This document shows, one piece after another, positions 18,481 to 27,062 of a DNA stretch of 64,000 nucleotides. Numbering within the stretch: the first letter of the stretch is position 1; every line of letters begins with the position of its first letter. Made by a program: the position numbers and the translations under genes. Below the pieces are notes generated by a model. The model had not been told where the DNA came from. It was given only the letters and a program-made list of their open reading frames with translations, and did no database searches. This DNA is from Lysobacter_L cavernae (lineage in GTDB: Bacteria > Pseudomonadota > Gammaproteobacteria > Xanthomonadales > Xanthomonadaceae): positions 142,793 through 206,792 of the forward strand of contig NZ_JBHRXK010000005.1 in NCBI RefSeq assembly GCF_042648505.1. Direction: 5' to 3'.

Positions 18481-18756
18481 TCAGGTGAAGCGTTCGTCGA
18501 GGACGCGGCGGATCTCGGTTTCGATCGGTCCCTTCAGCGCGCCGAGCAGAAAGCCCAGCTTGGCGGTCACGTGCAGTTGCTGCGGCTCCAGCGCGATGTG
18601 GCCGTCGACGCCGCTGCGGGTGAAATTGAGCGTGTCGCCGGCCCAGTCGTAGTCGACGCCGAAGCGCTCGGCCAGCTTCTCGGCAACTTCCTGTACGGCC
18701 TTGCGGGCCTGGCCGGGCGCCAGCGAATGCGGGTGGTGGATATCGATGTTCGACAT
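18481..18756 (-). CDS. polyhydroxyalkanoic acid system family protein
   Basis: A 91-residue protein matching the small family described near PHA granule genes (TIGR02610-like): an N-terminal HxHSL...AR segment, AEKLAERFGVDYDWAGDTL, and FTRSGVDGHIAL...KLGFLLGALKGPIE. Start ATG 18756 (MSNIDIHH). Its stop lies 6 bases from the stop of the FFLEELY gene. The role in granule formation is presumed from family naming, not shown. Confidence 0.82.
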   Translation of the reverse strand: MSNIDIHHPHSLAPGQARKAVQEVAEKLAERFGVDYDWAGDTLNFTRSGVDGHIALEPQQLHVTAKLGFLLGALKGPIETEIRRVLDERFT

Positions 18757-18837
18757 GTGGGATCTCCGGGAGTGACGGTATTGTGCGGGCGTCACCCCCT
18801 GCATCCAAGTGTGCGCCACGTGCTAGATTGCGCCCGC

Positions 18838-19638
18838 GTGGATGCCCTCAGACTGCGATTCCCAAACCGCGAACATGCCGACCTGGTGCTGAGCCCGGGC
18901 GTGCATGCGCTTGGCCGCGACGGTCACGGCCGCGTCGCCTTGACCCATGACGCCGACAACGCCGTCGCACAGTTGTGCGTCGATCGCCGCGGGGTCTGGC
19001 TGCAGGTGCGCGAAGGCATGCGCGGCCTGCACGTCAACGGTCGCCCTGTCCGGCGCGTGGCGATGCTGCGGATCGGCGACGCGGTCTTCCTCGACGGCAT
19101 CGAGCTGGTGCTGCTGGCCGCCGAGCCGCTGCCGGCCCCGGCCGACTACGGTTTCTCCGGCGGCAACGACACGCGCATGGTGTTGCGCGGTGTCGGCGGG
19201 CCGCACCACGGCCGCAGCTTCACCCTCGATCGCCCGCGCACCGTCGGCCGTGCCGGCGAAAGCGACATCCGCATCAGCGAGTCGGGCTTTGCCGAACGCC
19301 ATGCCCTGCTGGAGGCCCATGCCGATGGCGTGGTGCTGCGCGACCTGGGCTCGGTCGAGGGCAGCGTGGTCAACGGCCGTCCGGTCCGCCATGCGCTGCT
19401 GCAGCCCGGTGACCAGGTCGTGTTCGGCGTGCAGCATCGCTTCGTGATCGAGTCGCCGACGCAACGCAGCGGCCCGGTCGAGGCCACTGCGGTCGTGCAT
19501 GCGCGCGTGCCGGTGGAGGAATCACCACGGCCGTCGTCGCCCTTGCCGCGCTCGGTGCGGCGCATGCCGTGGCTGCTGTTGGCCGCGCTGCTGCTGGCCG
19601 GTGCGCTCAGCCTGCTGCTGTTGTACGGCGCGCGTTGA
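18838..19638 (+). CDS. FHA-domain membrane protein
   Basis: A 266-residue protein starting at GTG 18838; no ATG is available near the N-terminus. An N-terminal FHA-like region (GVHALGRDGHGRVALT...LHVNGRPV) and a second, better FHA domain (RTVGRAGESDIRISESGFAERHALLE...VNGRPV, residues ~135-205) would bind phosphothreonine peptides. A single C-terminal hydrophobic helix (MPWLLLAALLLAGALSLLLL) anchors it, leaving the FHA domains cytoplasmic. No Ser/Thr kinase or type VI gene is nearby. Its 3' end overlaps msrQ by 32 bases on the opposite strand. Confidence 0.85.
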   Translation: MDALRLRFPNREHADLVLSPGVHALGRDGHGRVALTHDADNAVAQLCVDRRGVWLQVREGMRGLHVNGRPVRRVAMLRIGDAVFLDGIELVLLAAEPLPAPADYGFSGGNDTRMVLRGVGGPHHGRSFTLDRPRTVGRAGESDIRISESGFAERHALLEAHADGVVLRDLGSVEGSVVNGRPVRHALLQPGDQVVFGVQHRFVIESPTQRSGPVEATAVVHARVPVEESPRPSSPLPRSVRRMPWLLLAALLLAGALSLLLLYGAR

Positions 19639-20266
19639 TCGTCCGCAGCCGCTTCCACAAGCGCCAGCCCAACAGCGCCGCGAGCAGGCTTGCGTACAGC
19701 AGCGGCTCGCGGATGTCGGATTTGACGATCCACCAGAAGTGCAGCACCGCCAGCACCGCGACCACATAGACCAGTTGGTGCAGACGCGCCCAGTTGTGGC
19801 CCAACCGGCGGATTGCCGCCTGGGTCGAGGTGATGGCCAACGGCAGCAACAGCAACCAGGCGGCGAAGCCGACGGTGATATAGGGACGCTTGGCGATTTC
19901 CTCGAAAACCTGCGTCCAGTAGCCGCGCAGGTCGAGCACCAGGTAGGCGGTGAAGTGCAAGGTCGCGTAGAAGAACGCGTACAGACCGAGCATGCGACGG
20001 AAGCGCAACACGACCGGCTGTCCGCTGAGCTGGCGCAGCGGCGTGATCGCCAGCGTGATCAGCAACAGGCGCAGCGCCCACAGGCCGAGGCGGTGCTCGA
20101 TCGCCGCAACCGGGTCGGCGCCGAGGCCGCCGCTGCCGGTCAGGAACTCCTCGCGGATCTGCCAGGCCAGGATCGCCGCCGGCGTCAGCGCGAGCAGGTG
20201 CACCAGAGTCTTGCTGAGAATCAGGGCCTGCCGGCCGGGGCGCCAGATCGGAATCGCCAACGTCAT
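19607..20266 (-). CDS. msrQ: heme-binding membrane subunit MsrQ
   Basis: A 219-residue six-helix b-type heme protein that passes quinone electrons to the periplasmic methionine sulfoxide reductase MsrP. Visible features are LGLWALRLLLITLAITPLR, FRRMLGLYAFFYATLHFTAY, RPYITVGF and WARLHQLVYVVAVLAVLHFWW, with conserved His ligands. It begins 2 bases after the msrP stop, so the pair is one operon. Confidence 0.94.
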   Translation of the reverse strand: MTLAIPIWRPGRQALILSKTLVHLLALTPAAILAWQIREEFLTGSGGLGADPVAAIEHRLGLWALRLLLITLAITPLRQLSGQPVVLRFRRMLGLYAFFYATLHFTAYLVLDLRGYWTQVFEEIAKRPYITVGFAAWLLLLPLAITSTQAAIRRLGHNWARLHQLVYVVAVLAVLHFWWIVKSDIREPLLYASLLAALLGWRLWKRLRTINARRTTAAG

Positions 20267-20268
20267 CG

Positions 20269-21237
20269 TCAGAACCAGCGCTTGAGGTTCATGCCGGCGT
20301 ACAGGCCCGCGACCTGCTCGGCATAACCGTTGAAGAGCTGGGTGGGGATGCGCTCGGCGAACAGCTTGCTGCCGGTGCCGGCGATGCGGCGCTCGGTCTT
20401 CTGGCTCCAGCGCGGGTGGTCGACACGCGGATTGACGTTGGAGAAGAAGCCGTACTCGCTCGGCTGCGAATCGTTCCAACTGGTGAACGGCATCTTCTCG
20501 ACGAAGGTGATCGCGACGATTGACTTGATGCTCTTGAAGCCGTACTTCCACGGCACCACCAGCCGCAGCGGCGCGCCGTTCTGCTGCAGCAGCGGCTTGC
20601 CGTACAGGCCGGTGGCGAGGATCGTCAACGGGTGCATGGCCTCGTCGATGCGCAGACCCTCGCGGTACGGCCAGTCCAGCGCCCGGTACGACAGGCCGGG
20701 CATCTGCTTGCGGTCGGCGAGGGTGGTGAAGGCCACGTACTTCGCCTGCGAGGTTGGTTCGAAGCGCTTGAGCACGTCGGCCAACGGCACGCCCAGCCAC
20801 GGGATCACCATCGACCAGCCTTCGACGCAGCGCAGCCGGTAGACCCTCTCCTCGGGCGTGAGGCCGTGGAGCAGGTCGTCGAACGAGAGTTTGCCGGGCT
20901 TGGCGCAATGGCCGCCGACGGCGACTGTCCATGGGCGCGTGCGCAGGGTGCGGGCCGCGCGCGACGGGTCGGTCTTGCCGGTGCCGAACTCGTAGAAATT
21001 GTTGTAGCTGGTGATGTCCTCGAAGCGGGTCAGGGGCTCGTTGGTGTGGAAGCCGGCGCGGGCCTGCTCGGGCGTGACAGCAGTTTGCGGTGGTGCCGGT
21101 GGCTCGGCCTCGGCGCAGCCGGGCAGGCCCAACGCGGGGGCGGCGGCGAAGGCGGCGATCAGACGCCGACGCTCGCGGTAGACCGCTTCGTCGGTGATCT
21201 GGGTGGCGGGAATCTTGAGTGCGTCGCGCAAGGACAT
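20269..21237 (-). CDS. msrP: protein-methionine-sulfoxide reductase catalytic subunit MsrP
   Basis: A 322-residue periplasmic molybdopterin enzyme that repairs oxidised methionine. The Tat signal (RERRRLIAAFAAAPALG) lies at residues ~21-37. The cofactor-binding region shows YNNFYEFGTGKTDP and the molybdenum-ligand Cys in RLRCVEGWSMVIPW. The C-terminal part matches YedY. It is followed by msrQ and divergent from serC. Confidence 0.95.
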   Translation of the reverse strand: MSLRDALKIPATQITDEAVYRERRRLIAAFAAAPALGLPGCAEAEPPAPPQTAVTPEQARAGFHTNEPLTRFEDITSYNNFYEFGTGKTDPSRAARTLRTRPWTVAVGGHCAKPGKLSFDDLLHGLTPEERVYRLRCVEGWSMVIPWLGVPLADVLKRFEPTSQAKYVAFTTLADRKQMPGLSYRALDWPYREGLRIDEAMHPLTILATGLYGKPLLQQNGAPLRLVVPWKYGFKSIKSIVAITFVEKMPFTSWNDSQPSEYGFFSNVNPRVDHPRWSQKTERRIAGTGSKLFAERIPTQLFNGYAEQVAGLYAGMNLKRWF

Positions 21238-21374
21238 GGCCGGCTCCGGATGGGCGCTGTACCTGAACTATAGAGGCCGTAATCGTGCAAAAAGTTGCGC
21301 GGGAAACCATGAACCCGCAGCGTGCTGCGCTGCGGCATACTTGGACTCCGATCTTCCTCTCTCCGGAGCGTTTC

Positions 21375-22475
21375 ATGTCGCGCGCGTTCAACTTCAGTCC
21401 CGGTCCCGCGACCTTGCCCGAACCGGTATTGCAGCAGGCGCAGGCGGAGATGCTCGACTGGCACGGCGTGGGCGCCTCGATCGTGGAACTGAGCCACCGC
21501 GGCCCCGAGTTCATGCAGGTGGCCCACGAGACCGAAGCCGACCTGCGCACGCTGATGGCGATCCCGGACGACTACGCGGTGTTGTTCCTGCAGGGCGGGG
21601 CGACCGTGCAGCAGGCGCTGATCGCCTTGAATTTTGCCGATCCGGGCCAGGCCACCGATTACGTGATCACCGGTCACTGGGGCAAGACCGCACTGAAACA
21701 GGTCACGCCGTACGTGCATGCCAACCTGGCCGCCGACGGCGAACCCGGCGGGTTCCGCGACATCCCGGCACGCAACAGCTGGCGGTTGTCCGACGGTGCC
21801 GCCTACGTCCACTACACCGCCAACGAGACCATCCACGGCGTCGAGTTCAGGTCGGCGAACGGCTGCGACATTCCCGACGTCGGCGACGTGCCGCTGTTTG
21901 CCGACTTCAGCTCATCGATCGCTTCCGAGCCGCTCGACATCTCCAGGTTCGGCGTGATCTACGCCGGTGCGCAGAAGAACCTCGGCCCGGTGGGCGTGAC
22001 CGTGGTGATCATCCGCCGCGACCTGCTTGAGCGTGCCGGCCAGCCGCGCGCCGGGATCTTCGACTACCGCGCGCACCTCAAGGGCGAGTCGATGCTCAAC
22101 ACGCCACCGACCTGGAACTGGTACCTGCTCGGCCTGACCGTGAAGTGGATGCTGGCCGAAGGCGGCGTGGCCGAATTCGCCCAGCGCAACGCGCGCAAGT
22201 CGGCGCTGCTGTACGACACCATCGACACTTCCGGTGGCTTCTACTGCAACGAGGTCGCCACGGCGGCACGCTCGCGCATGAACGTGCCGTTCTTCCTGCA
22301 CGACAGCGCACTCGATGCGGCGTTTCTGCAGGAAAGCACGGCCGCGGGATTGATCTCGCTCAAGGGGCACCGAGTGCTGGGCGGCATGCGCGCCTCGATC
22401 TACAACGCGATGCCGGAGGCGGGCGTGCAGGCGCTGGCGTCCTTCATGCGCGACTTCCAGCAACGGCATGGGTGA
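21375..22475 (+). CDS. serC: phosphoserine aminotransferase
   Basis: A 366-residue PLP enzyme for serine synthesis and the matching step in pyridoxine synthesis. Signatures are FNFSPGPATLP at the N-terminus, GGATVQQALIALN, and the PLP lysine in YAGAQKNLGPVG. ATG 21375 is preceded by TCCGGAG. It is the first gene of the serC-pheA-hisC-aroA block; a hairpin (CCCGGCCA/TGGCCGGG, 22495-22514) lies before pheA. A small GC hairpin lies at 21318-21336 in its leader. Confidence 0.96.
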   Translation: MSRAFNFSPGPATLPEPVLQQAQAEMLDWHGVGASIVELSHRGPEFMQVAHETEADLRTLMAIPDDYAVLFLQGGATVQQALIALNFADPGQATDYVITGHWGKTALKQVTPYVHANLAADGEPGGFRDIPARNSWRLSDGAAYVHYTANETIHGVEFRSANGCDIPDVGDVPLFADFSSSIASEPLDISRFGVIYAGAQKNLGPVGVTVVIIRRDLLERAGQPRAGIFDYRAHLKGESMLNTPPTWNWYLLGLTVKWMLAEGGVAEFAQRNARKSALLYDTIDTSGGFYCNEVATAARSRMNVPFFLHDSALDAAFLQESTAAGLISLKGHRVLGGMRASIYNAMPEAGVQALASFMRDFQQRHG

Positions 22476-22585
22476 GCGGCCGCGGCCGCGAACGCCCGGC
22501 CATGGATGGCCGGGTCGGACGATCCGAAGGCGAGGGTGTCTCGCCATGGACGGCAACCAATACCTTCGGAGGCAACGAGACTCGA

Positions 22586-23785
22586 ATGAAAGACAAATCT
22601 GAAGTGACAAAGCGGTCAAAGGCCAACAAGGAGCCGGTAGTGAAGAAAGCAGCGGCGAAAAACGTTGCTGCAGGCACGGACAAGAAGGCCAGCCAAACCC
22701 AGCTCCCCGCACTCGACCTGGCCATGCTGCGCGATCGAATCGACGGCATCGACCGCCACATCCAGGAGCTGATCGTCGAGCGCGCGCAGTTCGCCAACCA
22801 GGTCGGCAAGGCCAAGGGCAAGCTCGCGGCCGCCGTCGACTATTACCGTCCCGAGCGCGAGGCGCAGGTGCTGCGGCGTGTGGTCGACCGCAACGACGGC
22901 CCGCTCAACGACGACGTGCTGGTGCGGTTGTTCCGCGAGATCATGTCGGCCTGCCTGGCGCAGCAGGAGCCGCTCAAGATCGGCTTCCTCGGCCCGGAAG
23001 GCACGCACTCGCAGCAGGCGGTGTTCAAGCATTTCGGCCACTCCATCCACGGCCTGCCGCTGGGCAGCATCGAGGAGGTGTTCCAGGAAGTGGAAGCCGG
23101 CAATGCCGATTTCGGCGTGGTGCCGGTGGAGAACTCCACCCAGGGCACGATCCAGTCGACGCTGGACATGTTCCTGACTTCCAAGTTGAAGATCTGCGGC
23201 GAGGTCGAGCTGCGCGTCCATCAGCACCTGTTGTCGCGCAGTGGCCGCATCGAGGACATCGAGCGTGTCTATTCGCACCCGCAGTCGTTCGCGCAGTGCA
23301 AGGCCTGGCTGCGCCAGTACCTGCCCAAGGCCGAGAAGATCGCCGTTGCCAGCAACGCCGAGGCCGCGCGTCGTGCGCGCAGTTCGGACGATGCCGCGGC
23401 GATTGCCGGCATCAGCGCCGCCAATGTCTACGGCCTGAAGTCCATCGCGGGGCCGATCGAGGACCGCCCGGACAACACCACCCGTTTCCTGGTCATCGGC
23501 CGCGAGCTGTTTTCGACTTCGGGCAATGACCGCACCTCGCTGCTGATCTTCATCAAGGACCAGCCCGGTGCGCTGTACCACGTGCTGGCGCCGTTCGCCA
23601 AGCACGGTCTGAGCATGAACCGCATCGAGTCGCGCCCAGGTCATACCGGGCTGTGGCAGTACGCCTTCTTCATCGACGTCGGTGGCCACGTGCAGGAAGA
23701 GGCCATGCGCCACGCCCTCGACGAACTGGCCGATTACGCGCAGCAAGTGAAGGTGCTGGGTTCCTACCCGGTCGCGATCGCATGA
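22586..23785 (+). CDS. pheA: bifunctional chorismate mutase/prephenate dehydratase
   Basis: A 399-residue P-protein of phenylalanine synthesis. After a ~46-residue Lys/Ala-rich extension come the AroQ chorismate mutase domain (LRDRIDGIDRHIQELIVERA), the dehydratase (IGFLGPEGTHSQQAV, VPVENSTQGT) and a C-terminal ACT domain (LLIFIKDQPGALYHVL, ESRPGHTGLWQYAFF). The extension is unlike other P-proteins; an internal ATG at 22724 would give the classical length. GGAGG at 22568-22572 supports the upstream start at long spacing. The TGA overlaps hisC. Confidence 0.93.
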   Translation: MKDKSEVTKRSKANKEPVVKKAAAKNVAAGTDKKASQTQLPALDLAMLRDRIDGIDRHIQELIVERAQFANQVGKAKGKLAAAVDYYRPEREAQVLRRVVDRNDGPLNDDVLVRLFREIMSACLAQQEPLKIGFLGPEGTHSQQAVFKHFGHSIHGLPLGSIEEVFQEVEAGNADFGVVPVENSTQGTIQSTLDMFLTSKLKICGEVELRVHQHLLSRSGRIEDIERVYSHPQSFAQCKAWLRQYLPKAEKIAVASNAEAARRARSSDDAAAIAGISAANVYGLKSIAGPIEDRPDNTTRFLVIGRELFSTSGNDRTSLLIFIKDQPGALYHVLAPFAKHGLSMNRIESRPGHTGLWQYAFFIDVGGHVQEEAMRHALDELADYAQQVKVLGSYPVAIA

Positions 23786-24948
23786 GTGCTGCGGTCGAAC
23801 GGAGCGATGCCGTGCTGAACGAGTTCGACGAAGCCTGGTTCGCCTCGCGCGCCCAACCGGGCGTGCAGCGCTTGCGCGCCTATGACCCGGGCCACGATCT
23901 GGTTGGCTTCCGCAAGCGACTCGGCGAGGCCAACCTGGTCGAACTGGGCTCCAACGAAAACCCGTACGGCCCATCGCCGGCCGCGCGCGAGGCGATCCTC
24001 GACCAACTGCACATGCTGCACCGCTACCCCGACCCGCTCGGAGCCGACCTCAAGCGGGCGCTCACGGCTCGCCACGGTGTCGATACCGCGCAGATCCTGC
24101 TCGGCAACGGCTCGCACGAGTTGCTGATGCAATTGGCGCAGGTGTTCGCCGGCGCGGGCGACGAGGTCGTGTTCTCGCGTTACGGTTTTGCCGTGTTCGC
24201 GCTGGCGACGCAGGCGGCCGGTGCCGACCTGCGCATCGTCGAGGCCTTGCCGCGCGACCACGCCACGATGCCACGCGGCCACGATCTCGAGGCCCTGGCC
24301 GCGGCGATCACGGCGAAGACCAAGCTGGTCTACCTGGCCAACCCGAACAACCCGACCGGCAGCTGGTTCGGCCGGGCCGCGTTCCAGGCGTTCATGGCAC
24401 GAGTGCCGGACGAGGTGATCGTGGTGATGGACGAGGCCTACGCCGAAATGGCCGACGCCGACGATGTCGCCACTGCGCTGCCGTTGCTGGCCGCACATCC
24501 CAACCTGGTGTTGACCCGCACCTTCAGCAAGGCCTACGGCCTGGCCGGCCTGCGCGTCGGTTACCTGATCGGTGCGCCGGGCCTGGTCGCGGTGATGGAG
24601 CGCCTGCGCGAGAGCTTCAACGTCAACGGTCCGGCGCTGGCGGCGTGCGAGGCGGTGCTTGGCGACGTCTCTCACCTGCAATGGGCCTGCGCGCGCAACA
24701 GCGAGCAGCGTGCAGCCCTGACCACCGCCCTGACCGCGCGCGGCCTGCGCGTGTATCCCTCGCAGACCAACTTCGTGCTGGTCGAGTTTGGCGCCCGCAC
24801 CGCACAGGTCGAGGCCGACCTGGTCGCGCGCGGTGTGGTGTTGCGGCCGATGGGCGGGTATGGCCTGTCCGATTGCCTGCGCATCACCGTCGGTACCGCC
24901 GAGGAAAACCGGCGCCTGCTGGCGGCGCTCGACGCGGTGCTGGCATGA
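23782..24948 (+). CDS. hisC: histidinol-phosphate/aromatic aminotransferase
   Basis: A 388-residue class II PLP aminotransferase. ELGSNENPYGPSP lies near residue 54, LANPNNPTGSW follows, and the PLP lysine is in TRTFSKAYGLAGLRVGY. It overlaps pheA and aroA by 4 bases each (ATGA). Placement between pheA and aroA, away from the his operon, suggests a HisC2-type enzyme acting mainly on phenylpyruvate or prephenate as well as histidinol phosphate. Dual use is inferred. Confidence 0.9.
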   Translation: MSAAVERSDAVLNEFDEAWFASRAQPGVQRLRAYDPGHDLVGFRKRLGEANLVELGSNENPYGPSPAAREAILDQLHMLHRYPDPLGADLKRALTARHGVDTAQILLGNGSHELLMQLAQVFAGAGDEVVFSRYGFAVFALATQAAGADLRIVEALPRDHATMPRGHDLEALAAAITAKTKLVYLANPNNPTGSWFGRAAFQAFMARVPDEVIVVMDEAYAEMADADDVATALPLLAAHPNLVLTRTFSKAYGLAGLRVGYLIGAPGLVAVMERLRESFNVNGPALAACEAVLGDVSHLQWACARNSEQRAALTTALTARGLRVYPSQTNFVLVEFGARTAQVEADLVARGVVLRPMGGYGLSDCLRITVGTAEENRRLLAALDAVLA

Positions 24949-26255
24949 GCGCGGCGCAGGACTGGGTCGCCCGTCGCGGGCAGCCCCTGCGCGGGTCACT
25001 GCGCGTGCCCGGCGACAAGTCGGTCTCGCACCGTGCAGTGATGCTGGGTGCGTTGGCCGAAGGGACGACGCGGATCAGCGGCTTCCTCGAAGGCGAGGAC
25101 ACTCGCGCCACCGCGCGCGTGTTCGAGCAGCTCGGCGTGCGCATCGAAACACCGAGTGCGAGCGAGCGCATCGTCCACGGTGTCGGCCTGCATGGTTTGA
25201 AGGGCAACACGGCGCCACTCGACTGCGGTAATGCTGGCACCGGCATGCGTCTGCTCGCCGGTGTGCTGGCCGGGCAGGCTTTCGACAGCGTGCTGGTCGG
25301 CGATGCCTCGCTGTCGAAACGACCGATGCGGCGCGTGACCGAGCCGCTGGAGCAGATGGGCGCGCGGATCGGCTCGGAGGCGGGCGGATTGCCGCCGCTG
25401 CGCCTGGCCGGTGGCCGCGCACTGCACGGCATCGATTACACCTTGCCGGTCGCCAGCGCGCAGGTGAAGTCGGCGCTGCTGCTGGCCGGCCTCTACGCGC
25501 ACGGCGACACCGTGGTGCGCGAACCGCACCCGACCCGCGATTACACCGAGCGCATGCTCGCCGCGTTCGGCTGGCCGATCGAGTTCTCGCCGGGTTTTGC
25601 CCGCATCGAAGGCGGGCATCGCCTGCGGGCGACCGACGTGCAGGTGCCGGCGGATTTCTCATCGGCGGCGTTCTTCCTGGTCGCTGCCAGCATCGTGCCG
25701 GGCTCGGAACTGCGGCTGCAGGCGGTCGGCATGAACCCGCGCCGCACCGGCCTGCTGACGGCGCTGCGCGCGATGGGCGCCGACATCACCGAGCTGGACC
25801 GGCGCGAGCAGGGCGGCGAGCCGGTCGCCGACCTGCTGGTGCGCCATGCGCCCCTGCACGGCATCGAGGTGGGCGGCGAGCTGGTGCCGGACATGATCGA
25901 CGAGTTCCCGGCCTTGTTCGTCGCGGCGGCCTGCGCCCAGGGCGACACCGTGATCCGCGACGCGGCCGAGCTGCGGGTCAAGGAGTCGGACCGGATCGCG
26001 ACCATGGCGCAGGGCCTGCGCACGCTGGGCATCGCGATCGAGGAAACCGCCGACGGTGCGGTGATCAGTGGCGGCCGCCTGCGCGGTGGTGCGGTGGACA
26101 GCCACGGCGATCACCGCATCGCGATGAGCTTCGCGATGGCGGCGCAACGGGCCGAGGGCGAGGTGCGCATCGGCGATGTGGCCAACGTGGCCACCTCATT
26201 CCCGGGCTTCGAGAGCCTGGCGCGTCAGGCCGGACTGCAGCTCGACGCTGCCTGA
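24945..26255 (+). CDS. aroA: 3-phosphoshikimate 1-carboxyvinyltransferase (EPSP synthase)
   Basis: A 436-residue shikimate-pathway enzyme joining PEP to shikimate 3-phosphate. Signatures: VPGDKSVSHRAVML at the N-terminus, CGNAGTGMRLLAG near residue 93, RPMRRVTEPLEQMGA, and ELRVKESDRI...GDHRIAMSFAMA at the C-terminus. In the PEP-site loop the Pro found in E. coli (TAMRP) is replaced by Leu (TGMRL). The ATG overlaps the hisC stop. Confidence 0.96.
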   Translation: MSAAQDWVARRGQPLRGSLRVPGDKSVSHRAVMLGALAEGTTRISGFLEGEDTRATARVFEQLGVRIETPSASERIVHGVGLHGLKGNTAPLDCGNAGTGMRLLAGVLAGQAFDSVLVGDASLSKRPMRRVTEPLEQMGARIGSEAGGLPPLRLAGGRALHGIDYTLPVASAQVKSALLLAGLYAHGDTVVREPHPTRDYTERMLAAFGWPIEFSPGFARIEGGHRLRATDVQVPADFSSAAFFLVAASIVPGSELRLQAVGMNPRRTGLLTALRAMGADITELDRREQGGEPVADLLVRHAPLHGIEVGGELVPDMIDEFPALFVAAACAQGDTVIRDAAELRVKESDRIATMAQGLRTLGIAIEETADGAVISGGRLRGGAVDSHGDHRIAMSFAMAAQRAEGEVRIGDVANVATSFPGFESLARQAGLQLDAA

Positions 26256-26279
26256 TCCATGGCGACCCGGCGCGGAGGC

Positions 26280-26927
26280 TCAGCGCCGGGCGTCGAAGCT
26301 GATCGGCACCATGACGGTGCCTGTTGTCGGCTGGCCGTTGGCCAGCGCCGGGCGGAAGCGCCAGCGCCGGACCGCGTCGACGGCGGCCCGGTCGAGCTGG
26401 CGCGAGCCGCTGCCGGTGGCGACGCTGACCGACGTCGGCGTGCCGTCGGCGCCGATCTGCGCACGCACCATGACCGTGCCGCTCTCGCCACGACGCAGCG
26501 CCTGCGTGGGATAGCGCGGGGCGGGCGTCTGCCCGGCGATCGGTTCCGGACGCGACACGGCGACCGGGGCCGGTGGTGCGACCGGCTTCATCGCGGCAGG
26601 CGGCGGTGGCGGTGTGGTCTCGACCAACCGCGGCTGGTCGTCGCCGTCGCCGGCAGTGGGTGAGGGCGCCTTGCCCATGCTGCTGGCGTTGTCGTCACGA
26701 GCGGCCGGCAGCGGCGCCGGCAACGGCGCGTAGTCCGGCCCCGTCGCGGTCGGAAGCGAACCGCGGGCACGATCGGGACCGGCATCGCGCCCGCGCGACA
26801 GCACCAGTGCAAACAGCAGCAACCCGCCGACGAAGGCCAGCAGCACCCACAGCAGCGAGCGCCGCCCTGGCATCCAGGCCATCAAATCCGGGGGCGAACG
26901 GTGCGGAGCGGACGCAGGTGTGGACAT
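26280..26927 (-). CDS. TonB-family energy transducer
   Basis: A 215-residue inner-membrane anchored protein. One N-terminal helix (LLWVLLAFVGGLLLFALVLS, residues ~25-44), a Pro/Ala-rich periplasmic linker, and a C-terminal TonB domain (PAPRYPTQALRRGESGTV...VDAVRRWRFRPALANGQP). It would pass proton-motive energy to TonB-dependent receptors, but ExbB/ExbD and receptors are not nearby. It converges on aroA with a 24-base gap. Confidence 0.88.
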   Translation of the reverse strand: MSTPASAPHRSPPDLMAWMPGRRSLLWVLLAFVGGLLLFALVLSRGRDAGPDRARGSLPTATGPDYAPLPAPLPAARDDNASSMGKAPSPTAGDGDDQPRLVETTPPPPPAAMKPVAPPAPVAVSRPEPIAGQTPAPRYPTQALRRGESGTVMVRAQIGADGTPTSVSVATGSGSRQLDRAAVDAVRRWRFRPALANGQPTTGTVMVPISFDARR

Positions 26928-27062
26928 GGTCTATTCGCTGAGGGGGATGCCCCGATTCTGCCCAGAACCGGGTTAATGATTCGGCAACCGGTCGCTCTTG
27001 GGCGGCGTAACACGCGATAATCGCGGCCTCTGTCGCCTCGACCAGCACTCCGACACCCCGCC

